A DNA stretch of 64,000 nucleotides from Ryuthela nishihirai. Its lineage: Eukaryota; Arthropoda; Arachnida; Araneae; Heptathelidae. Positions within the stretch are counted from its first letter, which is position 1. Each line of letters opens with the position of its first letter. This document shows positions 42,921-53,160 of this stretch, piece after piece. The notes beneath the pieces were generated by a model that did not search any database, was not told the DNA's origin, and saw only the letters and a list, made by a program, of their open reading frames with translations. The DNA is taken from assembly GCA_038380435.1 (NCBI GenBank), contig JAWZYU010000009.1:61099901-61163900 (forward strand), in the 5' to 3' direction. A program made the position numbers and the translations under genes.

Positions 42921-45684
42921 CACCCAATTCTGTTTTTGCACGGAATTTTTTACACGATTTTGATTTAACACGGTTTAGAAAAAAAAATTCCAGTTCTCTT
43001 TTTACACGATTTGTTTTGATCTAACACGATTCAATCGGTGCCTTTTTAAAAATCTGCATTTGAATTTAATTCTTAAAGAAATATTCCTATTCAAGAAAAT
43101 ATTCCTAGAATTTACATTTATAACAAAGATGCTGCTTTTATGGTCACATTTTTTCAAAGTAGTTTTAACTTTGAAAATATATTATAGATATACATTTTGT
43201 GCACTAAAATCCCCAAAATAAAAACACTAACATAACTACACAAGTTTTCTCTATTTTATTCTCTATTTTATGGAAAAATTGTACAAAACCTATTTCATTC
43301 GGAATAAAGTGGCAACATTGAGTTCCGGGAATTCCCCTCAATTTTGTATTCAATACATACGTTAGTCTTGGTCTCTAATTCCGTGTTTAAAGTTAGAAGT
43401 TTTAATTGTTTAATAGAAGATATCGAAAAAAATTGTGTTTCTTTTTTGAAGTTTTGTGTGCGTAATATAAATTTATAAAATTTTGCTGACATGTAATTTA
43501 CAAATTTTCATCATCTGATTTATTAACTACAATTCAAATATTTTTCGTAAGCCTTATCATGATGTCGGATAATTCAACTATACAAAAGCAGAAAAGGAAA
43601 GCTATCTCTTTGGATACTAAGATCCAAATTTTAGATCGTTTTGCAACTGGAGAAGGTTCAACATCCATAGGTAAATATTTTGGTTTGAACGAAGCTACTG
43701 TTAAGAACCATCAAGAAAAATGAAGATTCTATTAGAAAATCTGTGCTTTCTGGAACAAAATTGATCGCTAAGTCGTCATGGTACACGAGAGATATTGTAA
43801 AAGTGAAGATAGAAAAGTCACTAGTAATGTGGATAGAAGATAACTCGCAAAAAAGAATACCTCTAGACGGAAATAACATCAAATAGATGGCATTACGAAT
43901 ATATAAGCAGATACAATAAATGGAACCAATCACATCAGCTCAGTTAAACAAAAATTATGAATTTTCTGCAAGTACAGGTTGGATTTCAAGATTTCTTCAA
44001 AGACACGCGTTTCATAATGTAAAGATAAAAGGTGAAGTTACATTTGCAGTTGAGTCGGCTGCTAAATAATTTTGTCAAAAATTGGCCCAAATCATTGAAG
44101 ATGGTGGATACACTCCTGATCAAGTTTAGAATACAGATGAAACTGTTTTTTTTTTTGGAAAAAAAAATCCGAGTATAACCTATGTAACAAAAACAAAAAC
44201 TGTTGGTGGCTTTAAAGAAGCTAAGGATCGTGTGACCTTTCAATTTCGCAGCAACGCTTCAGGAGATCGTATGTTAAAACCACTGCTCATCAATCGATCC
44301 CTAAAACCACGGTCAATGAAAGGTATAGATTTGAATAAATTGCCAGTGTATTCGATGGCAAACAAAAAATCCTGTGCTAAAAAGAAATTTTTAATGAATG
44401 GTTCCATAAACGTTTTGTTTCAGAAGTTAAACGCTATTTGAAGGAAAAAAAATATCGAATTTAAAGTTCTATTAATTATAGACAATGCGTCTGGCCATCC
44501 TGTTTTGGAGCACCCAAATGTGAAATTTTGTTTTCTGCCGCCTAATAAATTAGTACAATCACTAGACCAGGCTACAATTGCCATATTTAAAACTTACTGC
44601 GTAAGACGAACATTCCAATAGATTTTGGATAAACTAGATAAGGATAAAACATTAACAGTTATTGATGTGTGAAAGAAATTTTCTATTTTAGATTGTATCA
44701 GACATGCTGGATTGACGTTATCAGAATGAAAACCACCAACTTTAAACTCATGCTGGAAAACTATTTGACCAGAATACGTAAAAAGCAAAGTTCTGTACCT
44801 CCAAATACGACTGAATATTCTAATATCATCACTTTAGCACGCAGTTGATGGAGAAGGATTCGATGACTTATCGTTTGAAGATATTAATGGTTGACAAAGC
44901 TCTTAGCGAAGATGAAATAATAGTTGTCCTTGAGACTCCTGATGAAAAAGAAAAAAAAGTGATGGTAATGAAGAGGTTCCAGTCACTGCAGGTTTAATTA
45001 AAGAAGGGCGACAAATGGCTAGTAAATTGGAAAGTCGTTTTATAACACATGATCCCATTGTTGAACGAGCTGAGCAGTTTAAACGTGAACTGAAGTCATG
45101 TATGGCGCGTTATCAAGAATTATACAAAGATCTAGTCAAAGCAGGATCTCAACGATTGATCACAGAGTTCCTTGTCAAAATTATTCAAACTTCAGAATCA
45201 CTGGAAACATGCGTAATTTGGTTCCCCATGCCACAGAGAGCATTTCACCATTTGAGTATGAACACGACAGCCAAAATATTTCAAGCGATGGAAGTGGTTT
45301 AATTCCTGTCTTACGCAAACGAATGCGTCTATTATCAGAAAGTGCCAGCAAATGAAATCTAGTTAATAAACATATGCAAACCATAGTGTTTTACACTTTT
45401 GTATCCTTGAATTAGTGACATATTATTTTCTTTATGAAGGATAATTTACTTATATATGTACACATAGTTATCTTTATAAGTTCATAAAATAAAAAATGTG
45501 TTTAAATGAATAAAAATCAAATAAAGATTTAATTAAAGATTTCCATATGATTTGTTTGAAAACAACTTATTATTTGTACTGGGGTTTCACGTCTAGAACC
45601 AATCTTCTATTTTTTCATATGCACTGTATTTTTTTACACGGTTTCTACAGGAGCCTTTCTACCCTGTAATAACAGTATTGGGTG
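42921..45684 (+). mobile_element. Tigger/pogo-type DNA transposon, 2,764 bp
   Basis: The left end cacccaattctgtttttgca and right end (complement cacccaatactgttattaca) form terminal inverted repeats of about 20 bp. TA flanks are present at 42919-42920 and 45685-45686. Subterminal copies of ttttacacgatt / aacacgatt lie near 42950-43030, and ttttacacggttt near 45633. A broken transposase in the same orientation occupies the middle. The length is normal for Tigger elements, so the copy is structurally complete but not autonomous. Confidence 0.88.
43559..45355 (+). pseudogene. Tigger-like transposase pseudogene
   Basis: The start ATG ATG at 43559 opens KQKRKAISLDTKIQILDRFA, the CENP-B/pogo N-terminal helix-turn-helix. 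A second DNA-binding segment follows (ELSASTGWISRFLQRHAFHN-like, 43965-44025). The DDE domain keeps NTDETVFF (Asp at 44136-44138), IIDNASGHP (Asp at 44481-44483) and QSLDQATIAIF (Asp at 44565-44567). The last two are about 27 residues apart, slightly less than the usual 30. Stops occur at about 43883, 43918, 44067 and 44128, with further stops and frameshifts after 44440. The C-terminus reads on in two frames (45015-45302, then 45098-45355 ending LRKRMRLLSESASK). All three acids survive, so decay is spread over the gene and not focused on the active site. Confidence 0.88.
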
Positions 45685-47329
45685 TAATTTGTAACAGAAA
45701 TCGGCATCGTTTCGCCTTTCTTCAATAGTCACAAATTACTATCGAGCCAACATATTGCACGTCTCGAGAGTGATTTAATAACCATTTTTTTTTAACATGG
45801 ATATAATGTTGATTAAAATTACCCCTATTCCTATTTAAGCGATGTTTGCTTATTCCGATGTTTTCCAGGAACTCGGCATAAGCTTCATCGTATTATCTTA
45901 AAAGTTCAATTCGTACCTATAACAGAATCTAGGTCAAACTTGAAACTAGTTTAAACATGATGTAAATTCTAAGGAACCGAAATATCGTTCTTTTTTAACC
46001 ACTGTTCCCAATATCAGAAAAGATTAAAACACTTCATATGAAAAATTCTGTCACATTTCAAAAGTGATTTAGAGCGAAATTATAAAATGCTATTAATATT
46101 TCTCATTGCGTTTTCAAGCGACATTCAACTAGTATGATTCATTTCTTTTAAATGTATTAATAAAGAAAAATCTTAGTCATTGCTATTGGCCCTCATTAAC
46201 CATTTCAATGGTAAATAAATAACCTATCGTTCACTCGAATCTTTCGAACATTGGGAATTTTGAAAGTTTACATAAGCGTTACTAAGTAGCTGTCTACGGC
46301 GTACAAAATGTATTCTGCAGCTCTTGTAAACTTCTGAAAAATACAAAAATAAAGTCATTTCGAAAACCAACTATGGAAAACAAATTGCTGAAAATCGTAA
46401 AATATTAAATGCATGTGATTTTATCATAAATTTTGGCTTTTGCATTCAAGCCATAATTTTTCTGGTTTTTTTTACTATTTTGCACACAAGTCGTAATTCT
46501 TTTATTTTTTCTTACTCTTTTGTTTACAAGCATAAATCTTTTGGCTCTTATTTTTTTCTGTTTACTAGATATACAAGTTTATTCAAGATTGACGACATAT
46601 TGGTGCTTTTGCACAGTGTTCAATGTATTAATTTTATAAGATTGAATTTAGTCTAAATAAAATGAGAATCAAATTAATTCTCTGTCATTTCCCCTCAATT
46701 TTGGAACGGCCACACTCAAAGCTATTCAATGCAAACATTTGTACCCTTCTCGCTAACGATTAGTTTTGGCTCGAACTTTGTCCGGCTGAGCCGGAGTCTG
46801 GCTCGGGAGTTTAGCGCAGACGACTTCAGGCTCAGAGTAATTTACATTTCAAATATAATTTTTTTTAATTTTGAAAGGCATAAACATAAAATATTTTTGA
46901 TTATAATTTCAACCTTTTAATCAGTCTTTAGTAATTAAAAATGAACAGCACGTAGCTTTTTTTTTTGCAATTCTCTTATTTAAAAGGAAAAAAAAATAAT
47001 GGCTATTTGCAATAAATTTCAGTTTCTGGTATTTTTCGTTCCAAATAGCATTAACATTCGATTTTGTCATAAACCGATTTTAATTAATATGATAAAAATA
47101 AAATAACTGATTATCGACATTCATTTCAATATACCGTATATGTTTTATGGGGGGTTTGAAATTTTTTCCCGAAAGCGGGCTAAGGAGGGTGCGGATTCGA
47201 CAACAGCAGGAAAATCATCTCCACTTCTCACTAAACGTTCTCCTTTGATGTTTTGCATATACTTCTCTGACTTCCCAATCAAAAGTCATAAGAATAGCCT
47301 TTGAGTTTAGGCATGTGGTTGTAGGTGTT
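45685..47329. other. AT-rich sequence with one GC-richer patch
   Basis: A worn tandem arrangement of tttgcattcaagccataatt / ttgcacacaagtcgtaattc / ttgtttacaagcataaatct lies at 46438-46538, with a period of about 50 bp. A GC-richer patch at 46700-46840 (cggctgagccggagtctggc) holds part of a 63-codon frame but no recognisable domain. Confidence 0.4.
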
Positions 47330-48040
47330 ATTTTTGCAATGCGTTAGACTATGTTTGTGACGTTCCCAGGCTTGAGTCCCAATTATGATTTATTTCCGTT
47401 AACTCACATGTAGTTCTCGGCGATAAAGGGGACATCGATAGGGTCAGAAAAACTGCTGTCCATCGGATGAGGCGTTAAATCGTCACTCCATCTTCAGGTT
47501 AAGTTGCTTTACCATTGTGTAGCACTATTTTTGCACGAAATTTGGTAAATGGCCGAGTCACAAGGACCCCAAAGGATCAGAGAAGGTTGGGAGAGGGGAC
47601 CCACTGGACAACTGTTAGGAAACAGCCTCCTGTCAAGGCTATCCGACGTGTTCTTTAAAGTGCACAGCCATGGCTTAATGTCCCATCCGACCTTTCCAAA
47701 CCCACAGATATTCCCTACTGACCGAGGGATGGGTGGGTAGTTTTGGGGAGATAAAGCACAACGCTGGACCAGGTGGAACTCGAGCCGGGGAACTGAAGAT
47801 TACGAGCCGGCGTGCTACCAAGTGAGCCATCTCCGCCCCGTGTTTATGAGAACCCTATTATGATGAGTACATTGAAGGAGATGCTAGATGATTTTTAAAA
47901 TATTTCCACCTATTTCCTAACTATTGTCCAGTGGATCCCCTTCCACTTTTTAACTCTGAGCCCTGGAGGGGTCATTGTGACCTGATATTTAGCTCATTGT
48001 ATATAAAAATGCGCCACTCACAGGTAGAGTGTTTCAAAAC
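47330..48040 (+). mobile_element. SINE1 (outer copy) split by an opposite-strand SINE1
   Basis: The 5' part (47330-47492) runs from the gcgttagact head through gttcccaggcttgagtccca to cgttaaatcgtcactccat. The 3' part (47841-48040) resumes with tgagaaccctattatg, then ccagtggatccccttcc and ttagctcattgtatataaa. It ends cgccactcacaggta. The interruption is exactly the inner copy. Confidence 0.85.
47496..47840 (-). mobile_element. SINE1 (inner copy)
   Basis: Nearly full length on the minus strand, from the 3' end (ggtaaagcaacttaacctg) to the 5' head (cggggcggagatggctcact). Intact-looking A box (tggctcacttggtagcacgc) and B box (ggctcgagttccacc). A short internal loss occurs near 47650-47690. It is inserted in reverse orientation in an older SINE1, so a read-through transcript would fold back on itself. 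Confidence 0.9.
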
Positions 48041-48385
48041 TGGTATAGCAATGATGGGCATAACTGTTTTTCGAATGGCGACAAAATGTGTAAAGCTTTT
48101 AAATCCATACATATCTGTTTATAAAATTCAACATTGGAAGGTAAAATTATAGAGATAATAATAATAAGGTCTTAGTCAAGCGCAAACACAATATCAATTC
48201 AATGAAAATAAGAAGAATGAAATTTAGGAATTACACGTTGTTTTTTTTATATACAATCAGTGACATAGCCAAAATTAACCAAAATGTTTCAAATTATTAG
48301 GCTCTAATTATTTTAATATTTCTAATTACTATAATATTAACCAAAAATTTGCTTAACATTTTTATTAATGCAAGTTAATGAACAA

Positions 48386-48532
48386 ATAAATAAACACCCC
48401 TAAAGCAGATGCTGGTCACGTAAATCTTACAGGAATCTATCAGCATAATATCCATGTCTTTCATGCAGGGCTTGAACCCAGTTCCTAAGTTTAATAGACA
48501 AGCAAGCTAACCATTCCCCCAGCGGGACGCTG
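48386..48532 (-). mobile_element. SINE2, diverged minus-strand copy
   Basis: Minus-strand sequence gggaatggttagcttgcttg, ctgggttcaagccctgcatg, gattcctgtaagatttacgt, gcatctgctttaggggtgtt. This aligns with the head, B box and 3' end of SINE2 at 27163-27350, with an internal deletion. Confidence 0.7.
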
Positions 48533-48635
48533 ATGAATAAATGATTGCTTAAAAGTAAATTTCCTGAATGAGGGGGAGATTGCACTCTCAGTCCTCCTCC
48601 CCTTCTTTGTTACCATGAGATAACTCATATTTATA

Positions 48636-49600
48636 TATACAGGTACTAGACTGGAAATTGGAAATAGTTCCATGTTACATCAATAGATATGGGAGGGGGT
48701 GGCTCAGTCGGTTGCGCTCCAGGCTCGAAATCTGCAGTTCCCAGATTGGTCAGCGTATCTCCGCAAAACTCCCAGCCCTGCCAACGGTCAGTAGGGGACA
48801 CCGATGTGCTTGGAAAGGCCGCTGTCCGTCGGATGGGATGTTAAGCCGTGTCCTCGTGTACGAGGGAGAGCCATACTCTGTGCACGTTAAAGAACACGTT
48901 GAATGGCCTTGACGGGAGGCTACAACTTTACTCTCAACAGCTGTTCCAGTGAGTTCCGTCCCCCAACCTTCTCTGAGCCTTCGAGGTCCTTATGACCTGG
49001 CCATTTAGCCCATGGTGGGCAAAAAAGTGCCGCTCAGAGGTAAAACAACCCAGCCCATCAATATATAATCACATTCAGAGCTCAATATGATTTTTAGCGA
49101 AAAATATGTCTAAAGATAAAGATCTCAGTGAAAACTGCCTAAATCCATATTCCCTATTTCAAACATTTGTTTTCCCATTCAGAGATTCATAAATGCTTAA
49201 ATATTTAACAGGCTACAAAAAATTGACCCCAGATTTTAATTAACACATTAAAAGAGATTAAGAGATCAGTAATAGGTTAAATGCACTCCGCAATTTACTA
49301 GAGTCAACTATGATCTCTTAACCTGTTTTAATTAAATTTTGGGGTCAGTTTTTTACAGCCTGTTAAATATATCCCAGGATTCATAACTCTTTGAATACTG
49401 AAAAAATATTGTTTAGAATCGAGATTTAGGCAGAATTTATTGAGATCTTTAAACATATTTTTCTTTAGATAAGAATATTGAAGAAGTTATTTGAGCTCTA
49501 ATTTTTTTATTGAAGAAGTTATTGAGCTCTAATTGTGATTTTCTATTGAGATTACTTGGAGCTGTTTCCATTTTTCTGTCCAATATCTATATATAATACA
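48636..49600. mobile_element. Long foldback element, arms about 250-290 bp, interrupted by SINE1
   Basis: With the SINE1 removed, the left arm (48636-49265) is an imperfect complement of the right arm (49310-49600). Paired blocks, left versus complement of right, are gctcaatatgatttttagc / gctcaaataacttctt, aaagatctcagtgaaaactg / aaagatctcaataaattctg, atttaacaggctacaaaaaa / atttaacaggctgtaaaaaa, and gattaagagatca / ggttaagagatca. A loop of about 45 bp separates the arms. The right arm has a local duplication of attgaagaagttattgagct. No coding sequence. Termini and target duplication were not resolved, so its class is open. Confidence 0.7.
48691..49055 (+). mobile_element. SINE1, full length with small deletion
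   Basis: Head gggagggggtggctcagtcg, then tccaggctcgaaatctgcag. The B-box segment is damaged by a deletion of about 15 bp (cccagattggtcagcg). The 3' end is ggtaaaacaacccagcc. The flanks catcaatagatat (48678-48690) and catcaatatat (49056-49066) are an imperfect target duplication. It sits in the left arm of the foldback element. Confidence 0.92.
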
Positions 49601-50104
49601 AAGGCTTTTTTTTAGGATACCAAGACAGATTGCCACCTGTTTTCATCCGTAAAATAATGAAATTTGATTATTATCTTCAAGTTGAGAGTCTGTATAGAAA
49701 AGATTTTTAATATATAGTTTGTGATATTTTTCTTTATCCCATTTTCGACTGGATTGCAATTCCACAGTGTTCACACCAAAAGTAAAGAGCGGAATCGAGA
49801 TATTCCTCAGAACGCATGACTGAAATTTCGAGTTTGTTATACAACTTTTCTAAAGGTGATTTTTTAAAATTCTTTTTTGCAATACTAATTTATACTTTCG
49901 TTCTAACTTCCTAGTAATTATATTAAAATACATGTTTAACTTCTTTCATGCGCTTAGGCCATCCCCTTCGACTCTCAAAATAACATTTTGCAGGGCCACA
50001 GTGTCCCAACATTTTTTCCTAGAAAACACGCAATGTATAATACTAATTTCCAATAATATTTGATTTAAAAAGTATAGAACTATTTTTACTCATAGATTAC
50101 GAAA
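49601..50104. other. Anonymous AT-rich sequence
   Basis: No feature supported. Confidence 0.45.
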
Positions 50105-50330
50105 CATCAAGTACCGGATCGTCGATGCCGTTCAATTATTCGAAAACATCCAGTGCCGGAATGTCGTCCCTGTTCAGTAATTTGAAAACATCGATTACCG
50201 GAACGGCCTTCCCGATTAGTGATTCTCAAACATCGAGCACTAGAATAGTGTTCCGGTTCATTGATTTGGAAATGTCGATTACCGGAACGGCGTTCCCATT
50301 TAGTTGTAGCACTCTTTCTAGTAATTGCTT
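50105..50330 (+). repeat. Tandem repeat, 42-bp unit, about 5 copies
   Basis: The unit is gaaaacatcgattaccggaa followed by cggcgttcccattcagtaattt. Because 42 is a multiple of three, a frame across it (50125-50397) gives a 14-residue repeat of the type LKTSITGTAFPFSD. The units alternate between a gattaccgg and an agtgccgg/agcactag form, so the basic repeat may have been doubled. No evidence that it is a gene. Confidence 0.85.
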
Positions 50331-50524
50331 CCCCTACTCAAAAAGTCACGTTTCGCCACTACTATCCAGTGTTACGGAGTTTCACGAGAGTGCATGAAAG
50401 GGATTAATATGGTGGAGGCTCCAGATATGTAGTAGCTTTTGAATGAAAATAGCATTTTTCTCATTGAAAAAGAGGAGATAGAGATCTCGCTGTGATAGAT
50501 CAGAGGGGATATATTTGAAAGATC

Positions 50525-51410
50525 CTAAGTAGATGTCACCTCGAATGTCACCTCGTCGATTTTGAGATCTCCGAGACGCTGCGCTCGCAAACATGCAGTC
50601 GCCCTAGGAATATCCAATCGATCAATGCGTTGAATTCTTCATGAACATATTCATTTCCATCCCTACAAGATGTGAATTGCGCAAAAATTGCCATCACGCA
50701 GTTTCCAGAACCGAATTACGGCGTGCGAAACTTTATTGGAAACTGTTCCCCTTGACGCAATTGTTTTCTTTAGTGATGAGGCACATTTTCCCCTATCCGG
50801 ATGTGTCAATAAACAGAATATGCGCTATTGGAGTGGTAACAACCCTAGAGATCTCCATGAGAGGCCACTTCACAGTGATAAGGTGACAGTATGGTGTGCG
50901 TTGTCGAGAGTTGGAATTATTGGTCCTTATTTTGTTGAGGAGGACAATCGAGCATTTACTGTCAATTCACAGCGGTATGTGGACACGATTCAAAACATTT
51001 TTGAACCAGCTCTTGAAGAAATGAACCTAGGAAATGTCTGGTTCCAACAGGATGGTGCCACGGCCCAAACAGCCCTAGCATCGATGACAGTTTTAAGAGC
51101 AATGTTCCCCGGACGGCTCATCTCGATTCGAGGTGACATCACATGGATTGATGGTGACATCACATTAGATCGGGCGCGCTCGCCCGATCTAACGCCCGGT
51201 GATTTTTTTTTATGGTGATACCTCAAGGCAGAGGTTTTTAAACATCGCCCCACAAACCTGCTTCAGCTAAAGAATGTTATTCGGCGGAAATAGCCCGAAT
51301 TCCGCTGGACATGTTGGAACGTGTAGAGGGAAACGTCAGAAATCGGTTGCATCAGTGCATAAAGAATGGTGGCCACCACCTTCAAGATATTTTGTTTAAA
51401 ACTTCATGAT
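50525..51410 (+). pseudogene. Mariner-type transposase remnant (probable DD41D group)
   Basis: Residual helix-turn-helix (50560-50660: GIS.RS..RILHEHIHFHPY in shifting frames) is followed by a 176-codon open stretch from 50688. It contains FFSDEAHF, VNKQNMRYW, KVTVWCALSRVGIIGPYFVE, VWFQQDGATAQTALASM and RARSPDLTPGDFFLW. In relatives without the insertion, the QQD to LAPCD spacing is 41 residues, the DD41D pattern. Here an extra in-frame segment (GDITWIDGDITLD) lengthens it. After FFLW a Gly codon has become TGA, and a one-base loss follows near 51287. The tail YLKAEVFKHRP ... GGHHLQDILFK ends at about 51400. The right terminus is probably gcgccccaccctgta at 51509-51523; no left terminus was found. 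Confidence 0.85.
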
Positions 51411-51750
51411 TTCAAATTTGAAATTATGTTCTTTCATTATCAAAAAATAAATTTTGTTGATCAGCAACAATTTTTCTTTCATTCGCCTTCAAAAAAAGGA
51501 AGTTTTTGCGCCCCACCCTGTATTTGTCCTAAACTTTTCCATGGAAAAGGGCAAAGAAATTGTTAGGGAGGAGAGGGAAATCGTCCTCCCCCAAATATCC
51601 GGTTTTCCTGCACTCTATATTTAGCAACACTGTAGGAGAAAGACAGCAGTCTGACGTCAAGGCCGTTCAACGTTTTTTTTTTTAACTCGAATGGCTATTC
51701 TGCATATGTGCTATACCTATACGTCCCATCTGATGCATTCAGTCCATTTA

Positions 51751-52159
51751 CTGTAACAGAATGCCTGTGAACCAAGTTATGACGTCAGTTTAAGTAGTCC
51801 TGTATCGTAGATAATTCTTATATATTTCTTTCTATTGTTATCAGTGATGTACTTTTATACAAATGCTTATTTATAAATATACCTTAATTAGAAGAAAAAT
51901 TATTCGTATTCAGTAGCATTAAGATAATTGCTAATCAATTCAAATATTTTTTCTTCTAAATAAAATATATTTGTAAATTATGCATCAAATATAAATAAGT
52001 TTAAAATTTTTTCCTCTTATTACCCTTAATTAATAATTAAAATCATTAGTATAAATGCACACCAGTAATAATAATAATAGAAAAAATATTTAAATATTAT
52101 CTAACTTGCAGGGCTACCTATGGTGACGTCATAATTTTTTCATCGGCCTTCTGTTATAG
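51751..52159. mobile_element. MITE with about 37-bp inverted ends, 409 bp
   Basis: 51751-51787 (ctgtaacagaatgcctgtga ... tatgacgtca) pairs with 52124-52159 (complement ctataacagaaggccgatga ... tatgacgtca), about three quarters identical. The interior is AT-rich and non-coding. Superfamily unknown. Its insertion explains the split SINE1. Confidence 0.65.
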
Positions 52160-52205
52160 GAGGTGTTGATCCAGCCCATCACACCGACTAGGAGGAGCTA
52201 AGGAA

Positions 52206-52253
52206 GCTATTCGAAGCTCCTCCTCCTCTAGGAGAGGAGGAGCTTCGAATAGC
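52206..52253. repeat. Perfect hairpin, 20-bp arms, 8-nt loop
   Basis: gctattcgaagctcctcctc, loop ctctagga, then gaggaggagcttcgaatagc. It lies between the MITE and the resumed SINE1 and belongs to neither visibly. Confidence 0.95.
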
Positions 52254-52438
52254 CGTTATAGGTATGACCCCTTTCTGACCGAGCTGGGGTAGGGGGGAGG
52301 TTAGCGGTGATGAATCTCATTGCTTGACAGAGTTGAACTTAAGCCTATGAAATACAGATTACGAGTCTGGAGTGTTACCGAGTAGCCAGCCCCAACCCAT
52401 AAGGTTTTAAGAGGAAATAAAAGAATTAAAGGACTGTA

Positions 52439-52652
52439 CAGTGGCTCAAAAAAGTATCCGAACACTATGATTGATTAGAGAATTCAGAAAAAATATCTGG
52501 TAATGATTTTTTTAGAAATTAGTGATCTGGCAACTTTCGTGTCACGTGACACGAAGGTTGCCAGATCACTAATTTCTAAAAAAATCGTTGCCAGATATAT
52601 TTTCTGAATTCTCTAATCAATCATCGTGTTCGGATACTTTTTTGAGCGACTG
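52439..52652. mobile_element. Palindromic MITE (PalM) copy 5, 214 bp
   Basis: Same structure as copy 1 with the intact tgtcacgtgaca centre. Left flank TA (52437-52438); the right flank is CA, a mutated TA. Arms carry gaattctctaatcaatcat in place of gaattctgtaatcaaccat. Confidence 0.92.
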
Positions 52653-53160
52653 CACTATAGTTAAAAAACCTTTTCAGTCGATGATGAAAATCTAACAACA
52701 ATAAAAATTTCAATGTCCCGAAGTCTGCAAGTGCTTTTTCCTTCTAAAAGTGTTTCCCATTGAAAGCTATGCGCTTACGCCGTCGCTTATCCCAGTCGTC
52801 GAATTCTTTGTACATGCCATATTGTGAAAGTGTTTGGAGCCCCAGGCATGAACCCAGGATTTAGTTTCGTGGGGGGAGTCTGAAAATAAGACTTGAGTAG
52901 GGTTCCCCAATTATTAAAATATAAAATATTCCACCGGGCACTTACGTTCCAAAACAGCATGGGATAAAACGATATTCTATCTGGAATAAAATTCTATAGT
53001 TTTTTTTTTTTCTTTTAAATCTATTTTTAGTGTCGGGCATATACTGAAGGGTTAAAATAAAATTATGTAATTACAACTGCTTTGGATTTTGAAGCATATA
53101 GACAAGTTTGAGAATTCGTAAAAGACGACCGTATTTTCGCCCCCCCCCCCCCCATGGGTA
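52653..53160. other. Anonymous sequence with poly-C run
   Basis: A phrase gaacccaggatttagtttcg then tggggggag (52851-52878) resembles worn hAT-MITE ends seen at 15506-15773, but no partner end was found. A poly-C run lies at 53140-53153, just before the next PalM. Confidence 0.4.

Larger units (their letters stand above)
51625..52398 (-). mobile_element. SINE1 split by a MITE
   Basis: The minus-strand SINE1 3' body lies at 51625-51741 (ggccttgacgtcagactgct, tgcatcagatgggacgt on the minus strand). Its 5' part lies at 52258-52398 (ggtcagaaaggggtcatacc, then ctcggtaacactccagactc on the minus strand). The two join at the position expected for a continuous SINE apart from about 25 bp. The intervening 510 bp holds a TIR element and a palindrome. 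Confidence 0.75.

Noticed and set aside
43559..45355. Domesticated (host) CENP-B/Tigger-derived gene
   Set aside because: In-frame stops and frameshifts are frequent and the element still has TIRs and TA flanks, so this is an ordinary dead transposon.
46729..46920. GC-richer 63-codon frame as an exon
   Set aside because: No motif or splice-site support; composition alone is insufficient.
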